Shown: positions 55,185-63,562, counted from the stretch's first letter. The stretch: DNA of 64,000 nucleotides from Bacillota bacterium (GCA_023393115.1 JAEWMS010000084.1:1-64000); one strand, 5' to 3'. Notes: generated by a model not told the origin, from the letters alone. Made by a program: numbers and translations.

Positions 55185-55193
55185 CAGTGACTC
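55170..55193. terminator. hairpin across the ispF-like stop codon
   Basis: AGTCACTGC-TTTATA-GCAGTGACT is a 9-bp perfect stem that includes the stop codon. No T-run follows on either strand, so its role as terminator is uncertain. Confidence 0.45.
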
Positions 55194-55201
55194 CAAGTTA
55201 A

Positions 55202-55912
55202 TCATAAGCCAGCCAGTATAGCTTCTCCAATAATAATATCCTCAGGAGTTGTAATTTTAATATTCTTATAGCTCCCCTCAACTATTTTCACGGGGATACC
55301 CATTTTTTCTACAAGCACCATATCATCTGTACCGATATAATTATTTCTGATTGCTTCTTCATGGGCTTTCATTATTATCCGGTAATCAAAACTCTGAGGC
55401 GTCTGTATACTCCAAAGATTGTTTCTGTCAGGTGTTGAGGATACAAATCCTTCGGAATTTGAAATTTTTACGGTATCTTTTAATTTAACTCCTACACCGC
55501 ATGCCCGGTAGTTTCTGGCGTTTTCAATGCTTTCAACAATATTTTGAATAGATACAAAGGGTCTGGCTCCATCGTGAATCAAAACTATCCCACATTTATC
55601 ATTAACTGCGCAAAGACCTTTATATACAGAATTCTGGCGTTCTGCACCTCCGCTGACCAGCGTTTTCACCTTACTTAAACCATATCTATCTATAATATTA
55701 CTCTTGCAGAATTGTATGTCTTCTTCGTTTACAACTACCACAATTTCGTCAACTTGACCGCACTCCTGGAAGGCTGCTATGGTTCTGGCAAGAACAGGCA
55801 TCCCACCAAGTTCAATATATTGCTTGTTTATGTTCGAATTCATTCTGGTACCTTTTCCTGCTGCGGTAATAACAGCTGAAACGTTTCCCGACACTCTTTT
55901 GTCATCTATCAT
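55202..55912 (-). CDS. ispD: 2-C-methyl-D-erythritol 4-phosphate cytidylyltransferase
   Basis: MEP-pathway enzyme adding CMP to methylerythritol phosphate. At 236 aa it shows VITAAGKGTRMNSNINKQYI (about 12-31) with the CTP-binding Gly-rich loop, GGMPVLARTI, VSGGAERQNSVYKGL (about 85-99), LIHDGARPFVS (about 107-117), and TPQSFDYRII. It lies 100 nt after the PIN-TRAM gene. That gap has GTGAA-type short repeats and an AGCTGAC/GTCGGCT palindrome (55959-55976). The ribosome binding site is weak (AAGGAAAAG). Confidence 0.94.
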   Translation of the reverse strand: MIDDKRVSGNVSAVITAAGKGTRMNSNINKQYIELGGMPVLARTIAAFQECGQVDEIVVVVNEEDIQFCKSNIIDRYGLSKVKTLVSGGAERQNSVYKGLCAVNDKCGIVLIHDGARPFVSIQNIVESIENARNYRACGVGVKLKDTVKISNSEGFVSSTPDRNNLWSIQTPQSFDYRIIMKAHEEAIRNNYIGTDDMVLVEKMGIPVKIVEGSYKNIKITTPEDIIIGEAILAGL

Positions 55913-56012
55913 AACTGTTCACTTTTCCTTATTCACTATTCACTGTTATAGTAAATTCAGCTGACGTAAGTCGGCTTACCTTAACTCTTCTCTTTTCACT
56001 CTTAACCCTTCA

Positions 56013-57050
56013 CTACTTATTGGGTTTAGCAAACACCATTCTTCCAGCTGAAGTCTGAAGAACACTGGTTACCATCACCGGGATTGATTCGCCGAGATAT
56101 TTTCTTCCTCCTTCAATAACTATCATGGTACCATCATCAAGGAAGGCCACTCCCTGTCCTGCCTCCTTGCCATCCTTAACTACCTGGACATTCATTTCCT
56201 CACCGGGTAAGGCTATGGGTTTAACCGCATTTGCAAGTTCATTTATATTCAATACCTTAATTCCTTTTAATGCTGCCACCTTACTAAGATTATAGTCAAT
56301 GGTAACAAGCTTGCCCTTAAGTTTTAATGCAGCTTTCATTAACATCTCGTCAGCTTCAAGATTATTATAATCAAACTCTTCTATTCTGACGGTATGGTTA
56401 CTGTCTTTCTGAAGCAGGTTGAGGATATCCAGCCCTCTTCTTCCCCGAGCCCTTCTAAGGCTATCTGCAGAATCAGCTATATGGCGCAGTTCCTCTAAAA
56501 CAAACGAGGGAATAACCAGTTCTCCCTCTACGAAACCTGCCGAGCATATTTCCAGAATCCTGCCGTCAATAATTGTACTGGTATCTATAATTTTTGCCGA
56601 ATTGGAACCACCCTTAGTGTCTTTAAACAAATCAAAAAAGTTCTCATTTCTTTTCCTAAGGGATAGTGCTACGCCGGAAAAGCTAAATAATACATTTAGT
56701 ATTACTGCCAAGGGTACACCGATTATTTGAATTTTTATTATTGGAATACTTATGAGATTGGCTACAATGAGTCCTACTATAAGACCTAAAACACCAAGCA
56801 GCATTTCAGAAAGTGTTATTGTTTGAATTGTACTCTCTATTTTATCAATAAAAACTCCAACAAATTCTATTATCTTTGAAGCCATGAAATAAAAAAGAGC
56901 GCAAAAAGCCAACGAAAACAGAACGAAAATCGATATTTTGAAATTTTCGCTCATTTTTATATCATTAATCATAAAAACTGTTCTTAATATTGTAAATCCG
57001 GTAACAGCACCTAGAATGGAAAAAGAAATTTTTATAATCCTGTTTAGCAC
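56013..57050 (-). CDS. PIN-TRAM domain membrane protein (YacL family)
   Basis: A 345-aa protein. Residues 1-135 hold about four helices. The PIN nuclease-like domain (about 155-275) has acidic sites in IDTSTIIDGRILEIC (about 155-169), LVIPSFVLEELRHIADSADS (in part), RRGLDIL and LVTIDYNLSKVAALKGIKV. The C-terminal TRAM domain (about 285-345) has GQGVAFLDDGTMIVIEGG. Homologues are conserved beside carD, ispD and radA in Firmicutes. GTG start after AAGGAGAATTAAT. Confidence 0.92.
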   Translation of the reverse strand: MLNRIIKISFSILGAVTGFTILRTVFMINDIKMSENFKISIFVLFSLAFCALFYFMASKIIEFVGVFIDKIESTIQTITLSEMLLGVLGLIVGLIVANLISIPIIKIQIIGVPLAVILNVLFSFSGVALSLRKRNENFFDLFKDTKGGSNSAKIIDTSTIIDGRILEICSAGFVEGELVIPSFVLEELRHIADSADSLRRARGRRGLDILNLLQKDSNHTVRIEEFDYNNLEADEMLMKAALKLKGKLVTIDYNLSKVAALKGIKVLNINELANAVKPIALPGEEMNVQVVKDGKEAGQGVAFLDDGTMIVIEGGRKYLGESIPVMVTSVLQTSAGRMVFAKPNK

Positions 57051-57076
57051 ATTAATTCTCCTTCAAAAGGTAATTT

Positions 57077-57556
57077 TCAGCCATAAAGGTATTCTTGAAT
57101 TTTGTTCTCTACTTCATGCTGATCTAATCCTTTTGCAAGAACCAGTTCACTTATTAGAATCTGTTTTGCACTGGTTAGCATTTTTCTCTCACCAGTAGAG
57201 AGTCCTCTTTCTTTTTCTCTCTGCATTAGAGACCTGACCACATCTGCAACTTCAAATATATCTCCGCTTTTAATTTTCACCATGTTTTCTCTGTAACGTT
57301 TATTCCAGTTTGAGGAAAATTCATGGTTACCGCTTCCAAGTACATTGAAAACCTTATCAGCTTCAGAAATGCTGATAACATCACGTATGCCGATATCGTT
57401 AACATTATTGGTAGGAATCATTACTTTTAAATCTCCAATAGGAATCTTCATAACATAATAACTGCATTTCTTTCCAAGTATTTCCCGCTCTTCTATAGAT
57501 TCAATAACTCCTGCACCATGCATAGGATATACAATTTTGTCTCCTACGTTATACAT
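57077..57556 (-). CDS. CarD/CdnL-family transcription regulator
   Basis: A 159-aa RNA polymerase-binding protein. The N-terminal RID-type Tudor domain (about 1-65) begins YNVGDKIVYPMHGAGVIESI and contains KKCSYYVMKIPIGDLKVMIP. The C-terminal helical domain (about 70-159) includes FSSNWNKRYRENMVKIKSGD. Known CarD proteins stabilise open complexes, notably at rRNA promoters. Start at 57556 follows TTGGAGGTTACT. It heads a carD-PIN/TRAM-ispD unit with a long leader. Confidence 0.94.
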   Translation of the reverse strand: MYNVGDKIVYPMHGAGVIESIEEREILGKKCSYYVMKIPIGDLKVMIPTNNVNDIGIRDVISISEADKVFNVLGSGNHEFSSNWNKRYRENMVKIKSGDIFEVADVVRSLMQREKERGLSTGERKMLTSAKQILISELVLAKGLDQHEVENKIQEYLYG

Positions 57557-57753
57557 AGTAACCTCCAAATAACCAATGCAAATAATCTTTGTCTTTTGTA
57601 TATCAACTAAGCAAATTAAAGCTAAGAATTAAGCAGTCACAGCTTTATTCCTGGTAATAATTTGGAAATCCTTTCAATTTTAGGCTATGTACATATTGGA
57701 CACCAGTAAGTGCTCAAATATTTTACGTAAATTGCTGCATTTTAATGGTGAAA

Positions 57754-57790
57754 TACTAAAAACGCACCATACTTTTTGAGTGCGTTTATG
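57754..57790 (-). promoter_or_regulatory. terminator-like hairpin in the carD leader
   Basis: On the minus strand AAACGCAC (57780-57787) and GTGCGTTT (57760-57767) pair around a 12-nt loop, followed by TTTAG. It lies about 27 nt after the predicted transcription start and about 200 nt before carD. The rest of the 447-nt gap 57557-58003 holds the two divergent promoters and no gene. Confidence 0.5.
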
Positions 57791-57820
57791 TGTCATTCCA
57801 TATAGAGTTCTTATAGGACA

Positions 57821-57849
57821 AGTATACTACAAACCTCAGACCTTGTCAA
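57821..57849 (-). promoter_or_regulatory. carD operon promoter
   Basis: On the minus strand TTGACA (57844-57849) is followed after 17 nt by TATACT (57821-57826). The resulting leader is about 258 nt. Confidence 0.8.
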
Positions 57850-57940
57850 AATCTTAGAAAATATATTTATGTTTCATTTATGGTTTATTTAGTATAGTTT
57901 ATTTTAGTTTTACATTTTATATTTAAATAATTGTTTTTAT

Positions 57941-57970
57941 TTGACAGTAACTCTGTATTGAAAGTATAAT
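57941..57970 (+). promoter_or_regulatory. promoter of the 58004-58399 gene
   Basis: TTGACA (57941-57946) is followed after 18 nt by TATAAT (57965-57970), about 27 nt before the start codon, giving a very short leader. Confidence 0.8.
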
Positions 57971-58003
57971 AAAACTAGACATCCGAATATTGAGGTGAAC
58001 CGC

Positions 58004-58399
58004 ATGAAAGATATTCTTATTGATGATTTCCAATATACTGCTCAGGAATTGTTGGTTAGAAATAAAAGTATTCTTGATCTTATTACCAAGTATCAGGATT
58101 CAAATTCCAGAGTTAACAGAGCAATAATTAAGTCAGTTACTCAATGTGGCTGTCTGACTATATCTGCACACAAACAGGAGATTCCCGAAGACGCAAGTTT
58201 TGATGAAATGAAAAACTCCGCAGATGCTCATGTAGATGGAACCCTGTGCGAAAACTGTAGAGATGCTATTGAAAGAGATATGGGCAGGAATGTATTTTAC
58301 CTTGCATCCTTGTGTAATTCATTGGATTTAAACCTCTATGACATTATTTTAAAAGAAAACGATAGAATCCGAATGCTGGGAAAATACAATCTCAGATAA
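58004..58399 (+). CDS. conserved clostridial protein with Cys motifs (DUF1573-like)
   Basis: A 131-aa soluble protein starting MKDILIDDFQYTAQELLVRN. Features: IIKSVTQCGCLTISAHKQEI (about 45-64), GTLCENCRDAIERDMGRNVF (about 83-102), and LCNSLDLNLYDIILKENDRI. The CGC and CENC motifs suggest metal binding. I recall near-identical clostridial proteins labelled DUF1573, but the name is tentative and the function unknown. The ATG at 58004 follows GAGGTG; the GTG at 57995 is part of that site. Single gene with own promoter and terminator. Confidence 0.8.
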   Translation: MKDILIDDFQYTAQELLVRNKSILDLITKYQDSNSRVNRAIIKSVTQCGCLTISAHKQEIPEDASFDEMKNSADAHVDGTLCENCRDAIERDMGRNVFYLASLCNSLDLNLYDIILKENDRIRMLGKYNLR

Positions 58400-58472
58400 T
58401 TTTATGTAGAATATTAATTCTGATATAATCACACCGGCGATAATTAAACCGGGTATATTATGAGAACCAATA

Positions 58473-58502
58473 GGCTGGCTATTTTGCCAGCCTTGATTTT
58501 TT
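58473..58502 (+). terminator. terminator after the 58004-58399 gene
   Basis: GGCTGGC-TATTTT-GCCAGCC forms a 7-bp GC-rich stem followed by TTGATTTTTT. Confidence 0.9.
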
Positions 58503-58561
58503 GAGTAAAAGATTTTTCCTGATCAATTAAGTTTAAAGAGTATTATATAAGTTTATCACCC

Positions 58562-59047
58562 TCAACCTTCAATAGAGTTATTTAGTTCCTTTTTCATGCA
58601 AACACTGTTTTCCATGCCTATATAAGGGGAGTAATTATCTATTACCTCATAACCTAGTTTTCTGTATAAACTGATAGCTTCCTTCTGTTTTAAGCCGGTT
58701 TCAAGGATGCAGCTTTTGTATTTCCTGCTTGAGGCCAGCTCTTCCAGTGTACTCACAATGAGTTTAGCAAGGCCTTTTTGCCTGTACTCTTTCTTTACAA
58801 ATATCCTCTTTAATTCAACGGTACTGCTATCATATTCCTTAAAGGCACCACAGGCTACTGCCAAATCATCGGAATAAATAATTACAACATCCTTGATATA
58901 GTCAACTTTATTATGAGCACTATAAAAATTTTGTAAGTCTCCATTCCGTTCACCCAAATCAATATCCAATAGAGCTATCAGATTAAGAAAATCTTCATTT
59001 TTACTATCAGATATTACAACTCTGAACTGGGTACTACAATTTTCCAT
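58562..59047 (-). CDS. GNAT-family N-acetyltransferase
   Basis: A 161-aa acetyltransferase. The acetyl-CoA site is visible in LKRIFVKKEYRQKGLAKLIV (about 79-98), followed by YKSCILETGLKQKEAISLYR (about 111-130) and KLGYEVIDNYSPY. The acceptor is unknown. ATG 59047 follows GGAGGTTAAT, which belongs to the family-1 repeat copy at 59050-59090. Confidence 0.88.
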   Translation of the reverse strand: MENCSTQFRVVISDSKNEDFLNLIALLDIDLGERNGDLQNFYSAHNKVDYIKDVVIIYSDDLAVACGAFKEYDSSTVELKRIFVKKEYRQKGLAKLIVSTLEELASSRKYKSCILETGLKQKEAISLYRKLGYEVIDNYSPYIGMENSVCMKKELNNSIEG

Positions 59048-59049
59048 AT

Positions 59050-59090
59050 TAACCTCCATGAGCCGACATAGCGGCCATAAATTCATAGGT
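59050..59090 (-). repeat. SD-containing palindromic repeat, family 1 (59.05-kb copy)
   Basis: Plus strand TAACCTCC, ATGAGCCGACATAGCGGCC, ATAAATTCATAGGT. It shares CATAGCGGCC with the hisD copy and a 19-mer with 47066-47084. It contains the ribosome binding site of the GNAT gene. Confidence 0.65.
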
Positions 59091-59127
59091 TAGCTTGGAA
59101 GGCGAACGTTAGTAAAGTCTTTCAAGT

Positions 59128-59157
59128 TAACCTCCTAAACCACTTAATGGCTTTGAC
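59128..59157 (-). repeat. diverged family-1 repeat fragment
   Basis: TAACCTCCTAAACCACTTAA and TGGCTTTGAC align with the start of the hisD copy (TAACCTCCTAAGCCGCTTTA, GCGGCTTTGAG) with several differences. It sits after the nucleoside phosphorylase gene's neighbour with no gene start of its own, except an 11-codon TTG frame. Confidence 0.5.
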
Positions 59158-59176
59158 ACTTTAGTCTCTTCAGTTT

Positions 59177-59941
59177 TTACAGCTTCAAGCTGGCCTCTAT
59201 GGCAAATTCCAAAATTGCTTCCCTGACATCGGTTCTATCATTCCATCTTCTGGAGTCCCATTCCTCACAGCTTACATCATCCCCGCCGTATAAAATCTGT
59301 CCGAAGATAACCTTTCGGAATTCGGCCACAGCGCAAAAAGCTGAGCATTCCATTTCTACCGTGATGCAGCCCTCCTGCCTTCTGAGTTTTACTTTATCTA
59401 TCGTTTCTCTATACATTGCATCTGTTGTCCAGGTCTTTCCCAATATGTATTTGCATTTATGATTTATCAACACATCTTCGATTGCTTCAACTGCCTTCTT
59501 ATCGACCTGGACCTCACGGCTTGGCGGCAGATAGTGATATGAAGTGCCCTCATCTCTGACTGCGGCTACCGGCACAATTATGTGACCTACCGCTATGCTC
59601 CTGTCCAGCACTCCGGCACCGCCACAGGCTATAAATTTCCTGCCGCCAAGGGCAATGACCTCTTCCAGCATCCCGGCACATAAAGGTGCTCCCACACCGG
59701 GATGGAACAGCGCTACAGTTTTTTCACCAACCTGATATTCGTATATGGGATGCTGACCTATTTCAGAATTCATGCAGGTGATATACTTAAATCTCCCTTC
59801 ATTTTTCAGCTTTGTAATAACGTCATTGAAAAAGCATATTACAACCCTTTCCGGGATATTAATAGGCTTGATAAGCTTGCTGGGTTCAATTACAGCATTA
59901 GGTGAAGGATCAAATTCCAAAAGAGGGAATTCTTTTCTCAT
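59177..59941 (-). CDS. nucleoside phosphorylase (uridine phosphorylase-like)
   Basis: A 254-aa PNP/UDP-superfamily enzyme. Visible: VALFHPGVGAPLCAGMLEEV (about 75-94), KFIACGGAGVLDRSIAVGHI (about 101-120), and the substrate motif CITVEMECSAFCAVAEFRKV (about 192-211) with the ribose-binding Met-Glu. The late segment GGDDVSCEEWDSRRW is distinctive of a clostridial subgroup. The nucleoside specificity is not decided. Ribosome binding site AAGGAGATCACC. Confidence 0.88.
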   Translation of the reverse strand: MRKEFPLLEFDPSPNAVIEPSKLIKPINIPERVVICFFNDVITKLKNEGRFKYITCMNSEIGQHPIYEYQVGEKTVALFHPGVGAPLCAGMLEEVIALGGRKFIACGGAGVLDRSIAVGHIIVPVAAVRDEGTSYHYLPPSREVQVDKKAVEAIEDVLINHKCKYILGKTWTTDAMYRETIDKVKLRRQEGCITVEMECSAFCAVAEFRKVIFGQILYGGDDVSCEEWDSRRWNDRTDVREAILEFAIEASLKL

Positions 59942-60076
59942 ATAGGTGATCTCCTTACTGTTCTTTTTTTAGGTATGTGAATTTTCAATATTTTTACATA
60001 ATATTACCGACATGTCAATAGCACTAGCCTGTATTAATTATTTGTTAACCAGCTCAACTTGTGTAAGTGCCATTTT

Positions 60077-60217
60077 TTAACTATGTGCATACTTTTTTAT
60101 GACAGTTTTAACTTTGTTCTTCACAAAATCTCTCAGCTCTATGGGGCTCAATATTTCTGTATCCCATATTATTTCATCTACATCCCTACATGCATATTCA
60201 AATTTATACATATTGAT
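60077..60217 (-). pseudogene. 3' remnant of a WYL-domain transcription regulator
   Basis: The last about 46 codons read INMYKFEYACRDVDEIIWD, TEILSPIELRDFVKNKVKTV, IKKYAHS. This is the typical end of WYL-domain regulators (VEVLSPxELRE followed by a charged helix). Upstream codons of the same frame are only the antisense of the neighbouring remnant, so the first 80 percent of the gene is missing. Confidence 0.6.
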
Positions 60218-60224
60218 TTCAGCA

Positions 60225-60586
60225 GAAATGATATTGAAGCCAACGTTACGGCCCTCTTTAAATATAGTGATACAGTTGCACAAATCACGGGTTCTTCCAT
60301 GCTCCCAAAAAGTTTTCCGTTTACAGTGGGGTACGAAGCTATTTTTGATAATGGAGTAATCATATACCATGAAGAATTCTCTAAAAATGGCGACACTAGA
60401 ACTTTAATAAAATATACCTCAGATGGAATAAAAGAAATTACATTAGATAGAGAAAAAAATCCATATGAAGGCTCCATCAGACATGTCCTGGAATGCTGTG
60501 ATAAAGGTACAGAGACTCTCTTGAGCGCAAATAAAGCTGTCTCCTCCTTAAGGACAGCACTAAAAATAAAGAGTTTAATTCTATAA
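60225..60586 (+). pseudogene. 3' remnant of a Gfo/Idh/MocA-family oxidoreductase
   Basis: About 120 codons match the C-terminal half of this family: DIEANVTALFKYSDTVAQIT, GSSMLPKSFPFTVGYEAIFD, and the end RHVLECCDKGTETLLSANKA, VSSLRTALKIK. The Rossmann N-terminus is absent. An open frame back to 60059 reads unrelated residues that are antisense to the WYL remnant. The gene is truncated and has no ribosome binding site at a sensible start. Confidence 0.7.
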
Positions 60587-60624
60587 AAAATTGCGGGTAA
60601 ATTTGAAGAAAAAAAATATATTGT

Positions 60625-61440
60625 CTATCTCTTTTTTACCGGGAACTGAAGCTCAGTAATATACTCATTCGGGTCATTTGTCATCAAATGACCCTTTATG
60701 TAAACTTCCCGTGGTGGCTGAGCAATTTCGTACTCATTTTCTTCAATCCATTTAGACATGGCTTCATAGGCAAGATGCAGTGTTTGGTAAGAACCTTTGT
60801 GTACCAGTGTTGCCGCTTCATTAACTCCTTCCAGCAGTCTACACTTTATTCGGTCACTTTCGAGAAAGCTGACGCTTATAGGCGCAATAATTTCGGTATC
60901 AATACTTCCCTTCTCATATTCACCGTAGTGATAAATTACCATTGCACCCTTAAGCACCTTTACCTTCTGCTTTCTAAGGTAACTGAACAGCTCTCTCCAG
61001 AGGGGTTCCTGCTGACTGTAATCGGGTATCAAGTCTCTTAACGAAGTCACTTGTAATGGTTCTATTTCCTTTAATGCAATATCGTAATTTGAATAAAATG
61101 CTTCCTTTTTACTGAGATTTAATAGGTTTGTGACACGGGCGAGCCTTTCCTGATCAGACTTTATTCTTTCAGAAATTTCTAAATGTTTTGATTCCATCAA
61201 GGTCTGAAACTGTTCTGAGGTTATATCCTTATCAAGAATTAATGCAATTTCCTCCAGAGAAAAGCAGACCTCTTTCAGGGTTAGGATTTTCTGAAGCCTT
61301 GGCATCTGACTGGCCGAATAGTATCTGTAACCGGTAAAGGGGTCAATCTTTTCAGGGAGCAGTAAGCCAAGGCTGTCATAGTGCCTTAATGTTTTTATAG
61401 AAACTTTGTTGAGTCTTGCAAAGTCTCCAATTTTAAACAA
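60625..61440 (-). CDS. MerR-family regulator with GyrI-like effector domain
   Basis: A 271-aa regulator of the BmrR/TipA-like class. HTH_MerR domain (about 1-70): KIGDFARLNKVSIKTLRHYD, FTGYRYYSASQMPRLQKILT. A coiled-coil linker (about 75-118) follows. The GyrI-like drug/ligand-binding domain (about 125-270) includes VHKGSYQTLHLAYEAMSKWI and EVYIKGHLMTNDPNEYITEL. The start is TTG at 61440 after GGAGGTAGGTCAC. It lies 6 nt after the stand-alone GyrI-like gene and shares its promoter. Confidence 0.9.
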   Translation of the reverse strand: MFKIGDFARLNKVSIKTLRHYDSLGLLLPEKIDPFTGYRYYSASQMPRLQKILTLKEVCFSLEEIALILDKDITSEQFQTLMESKHLEISERIKSDQERLARVTNLLNLSKKEAFYSNYDIALKEIEPLQVTSLRDLIPDYSQQEPLWRELFSYLRKQKVKVLKGAMVIYHYGEYEKGSIDTEIIAPISVSFLESDRIKCRLLEGVNEAATLVHKGSYQTLHLAYEAMSKWIEENEYEIAQPPREVYIKGHLMTNDPNEYITELQFPVKKR

Positions 61441-61446
61441 AGTGAC

Positions 61447-62034
61447 CTACCTCCATATCTTTAGCCTCATAATTGCTTTCAAATTTTCCTGTTTTGTTTT
61501 TGTTACATTATTTAGGTATATATCATGGGTATCTCTATTGGATGTATATCCTTCCTGATTAATAAACAGCAGCATTTTCTCTAATGTGCTATTCATTTCC
61601 TGGTAAGAGCCTTTGTGCATAATTTGCGCACAAAGCCCTTCACAAAGACTCTCAAATCTGACTTTATCAAGTAATTTCGGATTATGTTTCTCTTTTACCC
61701 AGTGACATGCTGTTATAAATAAATCAGCAGTTATACAGTCTGGCTGCATAAGCATCATTGTCCAGAAATATTCTTTATTTCCCCGATCAATATTCCAAAT
61801 AACCTCCATAGGCATTACCTTAAAGTCCATGTCAAGCTTTTCTCTTACCATAAACTTCAGAGTGTAAGCTATAGGGAATAGTGTTTGGGCAGCCTTTTGA
61901 AACTCTGTTTGAGACGGGTTACCACTTCCATCAATCTTTAGATAATTCATTTCTGGTACTTCAATAATGGTAGGTCTTCGAGCTGAAGTACTGTAGATAG
62001 TTTTAAGCTGAGCTTTCATATCAATCTTCTGCAT
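61447..62034 (-). CDS. stand-alone GyrI-like ligand-binding domain protein
   Basis: A 195-aa protein of the GyrI-like (SHS2/AraC-effector) superfamily. It shows YSTSARRPTIIEVPEMNYLK (about 14-33), IDGSGNPSQTEFQKAAQTLF, ADLFITACHWVKEKHNP and IMHKGSYQEMNSTLEKMLLF (about 140-159). Such proteins bind small ligands; some hydrolyse cyclopropanoid toxins. The ATG at 62034 is preferred; a TTG at 62040 is 4 nt after AGGAG and is also possible. Confidence 0.85.
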   Translation of the reverse strand: MQKIDMKAQLKTIYSTSARRPTIIEVPEMNYLKIDGSGNPSQTEFQKAAQTLFPIAYTLKFMVREKLDMDFKVMPMEVIWNIDRGNKEYFWTMMLMQPDCITADLFITACHWVKEKHNPKLLDKVRFESLCEGLCAQIMHKGSYQEMNSTLEKMLLFINQEGYTSNRDTHDIYLNNVTKTKQENLKAIMRLKIWR

Positions 62035-62075
62035 AGTCAAGTTACTCCTAATAAATATTCAGGCCCTGTGTATTC

Positions 62076-62106
62076 ATAATAAACCCAGCCCTAACAGGAG
62101 AGTCAA
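62076..62106 (-). promoter_or_regulatory. MerR-type promoter with 19-bp spacer
   Basis: On the minus strand TTGACT (62101-62106) and TATTAT (62076-62081) are separated by 19 nt, longer than usual. Over-long 19-20 bp spacers are the established hallmark of MerR-activated promoters. It lies upstream of the GyrI-like/MerR pair, so the regulator may control itself. Confidence 0.5.
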
Positions 62107-62167
62107 TAGTTCTTATACAGAAAGTAAAACTATCCCTTCATTTTTCTTTGACTTCAAATTTCTTCAG

Positions 62168-63562
62168 TTAATGTTTTCGGTCTAAAACCTTGTTTATTAC
62201 ATCCTGAAGAGATTTGCATTCAATTATGTCAATATTCTTTATTTCCTGTGTTCTTATAAGAGCATTTTTAGCAATGTATACCTTCTTAAAGCCTCTTCTG
62301 TCCAGTTCTCTGATTCGCATTTCCAGAGAGGGAACTTTCTTTAATTCTCCTGTCAATCCCACATCCGATATGAAGACCGTATCATTTGGAATCTCTTTAT
62401 CATAAACCGATGAAACTATACTCATTATTATTGATAAATTAACAGCAGGCTCTTTAAATTTCAGCCCACCGGTGGTTTTGATAACCACATCCTTATCGTA
62501 CAAAGATATCTTTCCTCTCTGTTCAAGAATGGATATAAGGGTACTGAGCTGTTCTCTGCGCACACATTCACCGATTCTCGACGGAAAAGGGGTAAAGGTT
62601 TTGGATACAAGACTTTCAATTTCAACTATTATGGGTCTCGAACCGTCTTTCACTACAGTTAAAGCACTTCCGGACACTGTCTCGTTTTTATCCCTGATAG
62701 TTATAAAAAACTCTGAGGGGTTATCTATAGAAACCAATCCGTTTTCGGTCATTGAAAAATAGCCTCTCTCCCAGGTGCTACCGAATCTGTTTTTGGTTAC
62801 CGAAAGTCCACGAAGTTCTTCTTCATTATCCCCATCAAGTACTAAAACCGCATCCACCAGGTGTTCCAGAGATCGTAATCCCGCTATTTCCTCGTTTTTA
62901 TTCATCTGCCCCACAAGAAATACCGCCCTTGGTCTTGTAGTGTCCTTGGCAAGCTTCAGCAGCTCGTTTGCACATTCCATGGTCTGGGTGGGAGAACCGG
63001 CCCTGGAGCCTGGGAAACTTTCCAGTACAAAGGTTTGAATACTGTCTACTATCAGAAGGTCAGGATCTATTTGCCCTACAACCTCAAGCACATTATCCAT
63101 GCTGTTATCGGAATAAACCCATACTCCTGTTTCTATATTATCAAAAAGCCTGTCTGCCCTGTTTTTAATCTGGCTTTCACTTTCTTCTCCGGATACATAT
63201 AAAACCTTTAAACCCTTACCGGCTACATCTGCGGCTACCTGTAGCAATAATGTGGACTTACCCGCTCCGGGTTTTGCTGTAATAATGGTAATGGAATCCC
63301 TCACAATCCCACCACCCATTACTCTGTTGAATTCATTGATACCCGTTACGATGCGGTCACTGTTACTGGCTTTGATATCTGTCAGTCGGGCTATTTTCTT
63401 TATTGCACGGGGTGCTGAAGCTCTACCGTTTTTTTTGGCCTCCACAAGCATTTCTTCAAGGGTGTTCCAGTTTTCGCAATCCGGACATCGCCCGACCCAT
63501 TTTGATGCTTCATAGCCGCAGTTGGCGCATTTAAAAATCGTTTTACTTTTAATCTTAACCAT
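62168..63562 (-). CDS. radA: DNA repair protein RadA (Sms)
   Basis: RecA-related branch-migration ATPase. At 464 aa it has the N-terminal zinc finger CANCGYEASKWVGRCPDC (about 12-29), Walker A AKPGAGKSTLL (about 91-101), Walker B PDLLIVDSIQTF (about 162-173), the RadA-specific KNRFGSTWERGYF (about 262-274) and a C-terminal Lon-protease-like domain (FISDVGLTGELKKVPSLEMR). The ATG at 63562 has its GGGGG site unusually close, so the exact start is slightly uncertain. disA, often next to radA, is not seen. Confidence 0.96.
   Translation of the reverse strand: MVKIKSKTIFKCANCGYEASKWVGRCPDCENWNTLEEMLVEAKKNGRASAPRAIKKIARLTDIKASNSDRIVTGINEFNRVMGGGIVRDSITIITAKPGAGKSTLLLQVAADVAGKGLKVLYVSGEESESQIKNRADRLFDNIETGVWVYSDNSMDNVLEVVGQIDPDLLIVDSIQTFVLESFPGSRAGSPTQTMECANELLKLAKDTTRPRAVFLVGQMNKNEEIAGLRSLEHLVDAVLVLDGDNEEELRGLSVTKNRFGSTWERGYFSMTENGLVSIDNPSEFFITIRDKNETVSGSALTVVKDGSRPIIVEIESLVSKTFTPFPSRIGECVRREQLSTLISILEQRGKISLYDKDVVIKTTGGLKFKEPAVNLSIIMSIVSSVYDKEIPNDTVFISDVGLTGELKKVPSLEMRIRELDRRGFKKVYIAKNALIRTQEIKNIDIIECKSLQDVINKVLDRKH

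Noticed and set aside
60059..60224. N-terminal 55 codons of the plus-strand frame before the oxidoreductase remnant
   Set aside because: The sequence is the antisense of the WYL regulator remnant and has no oxidoreductase features.
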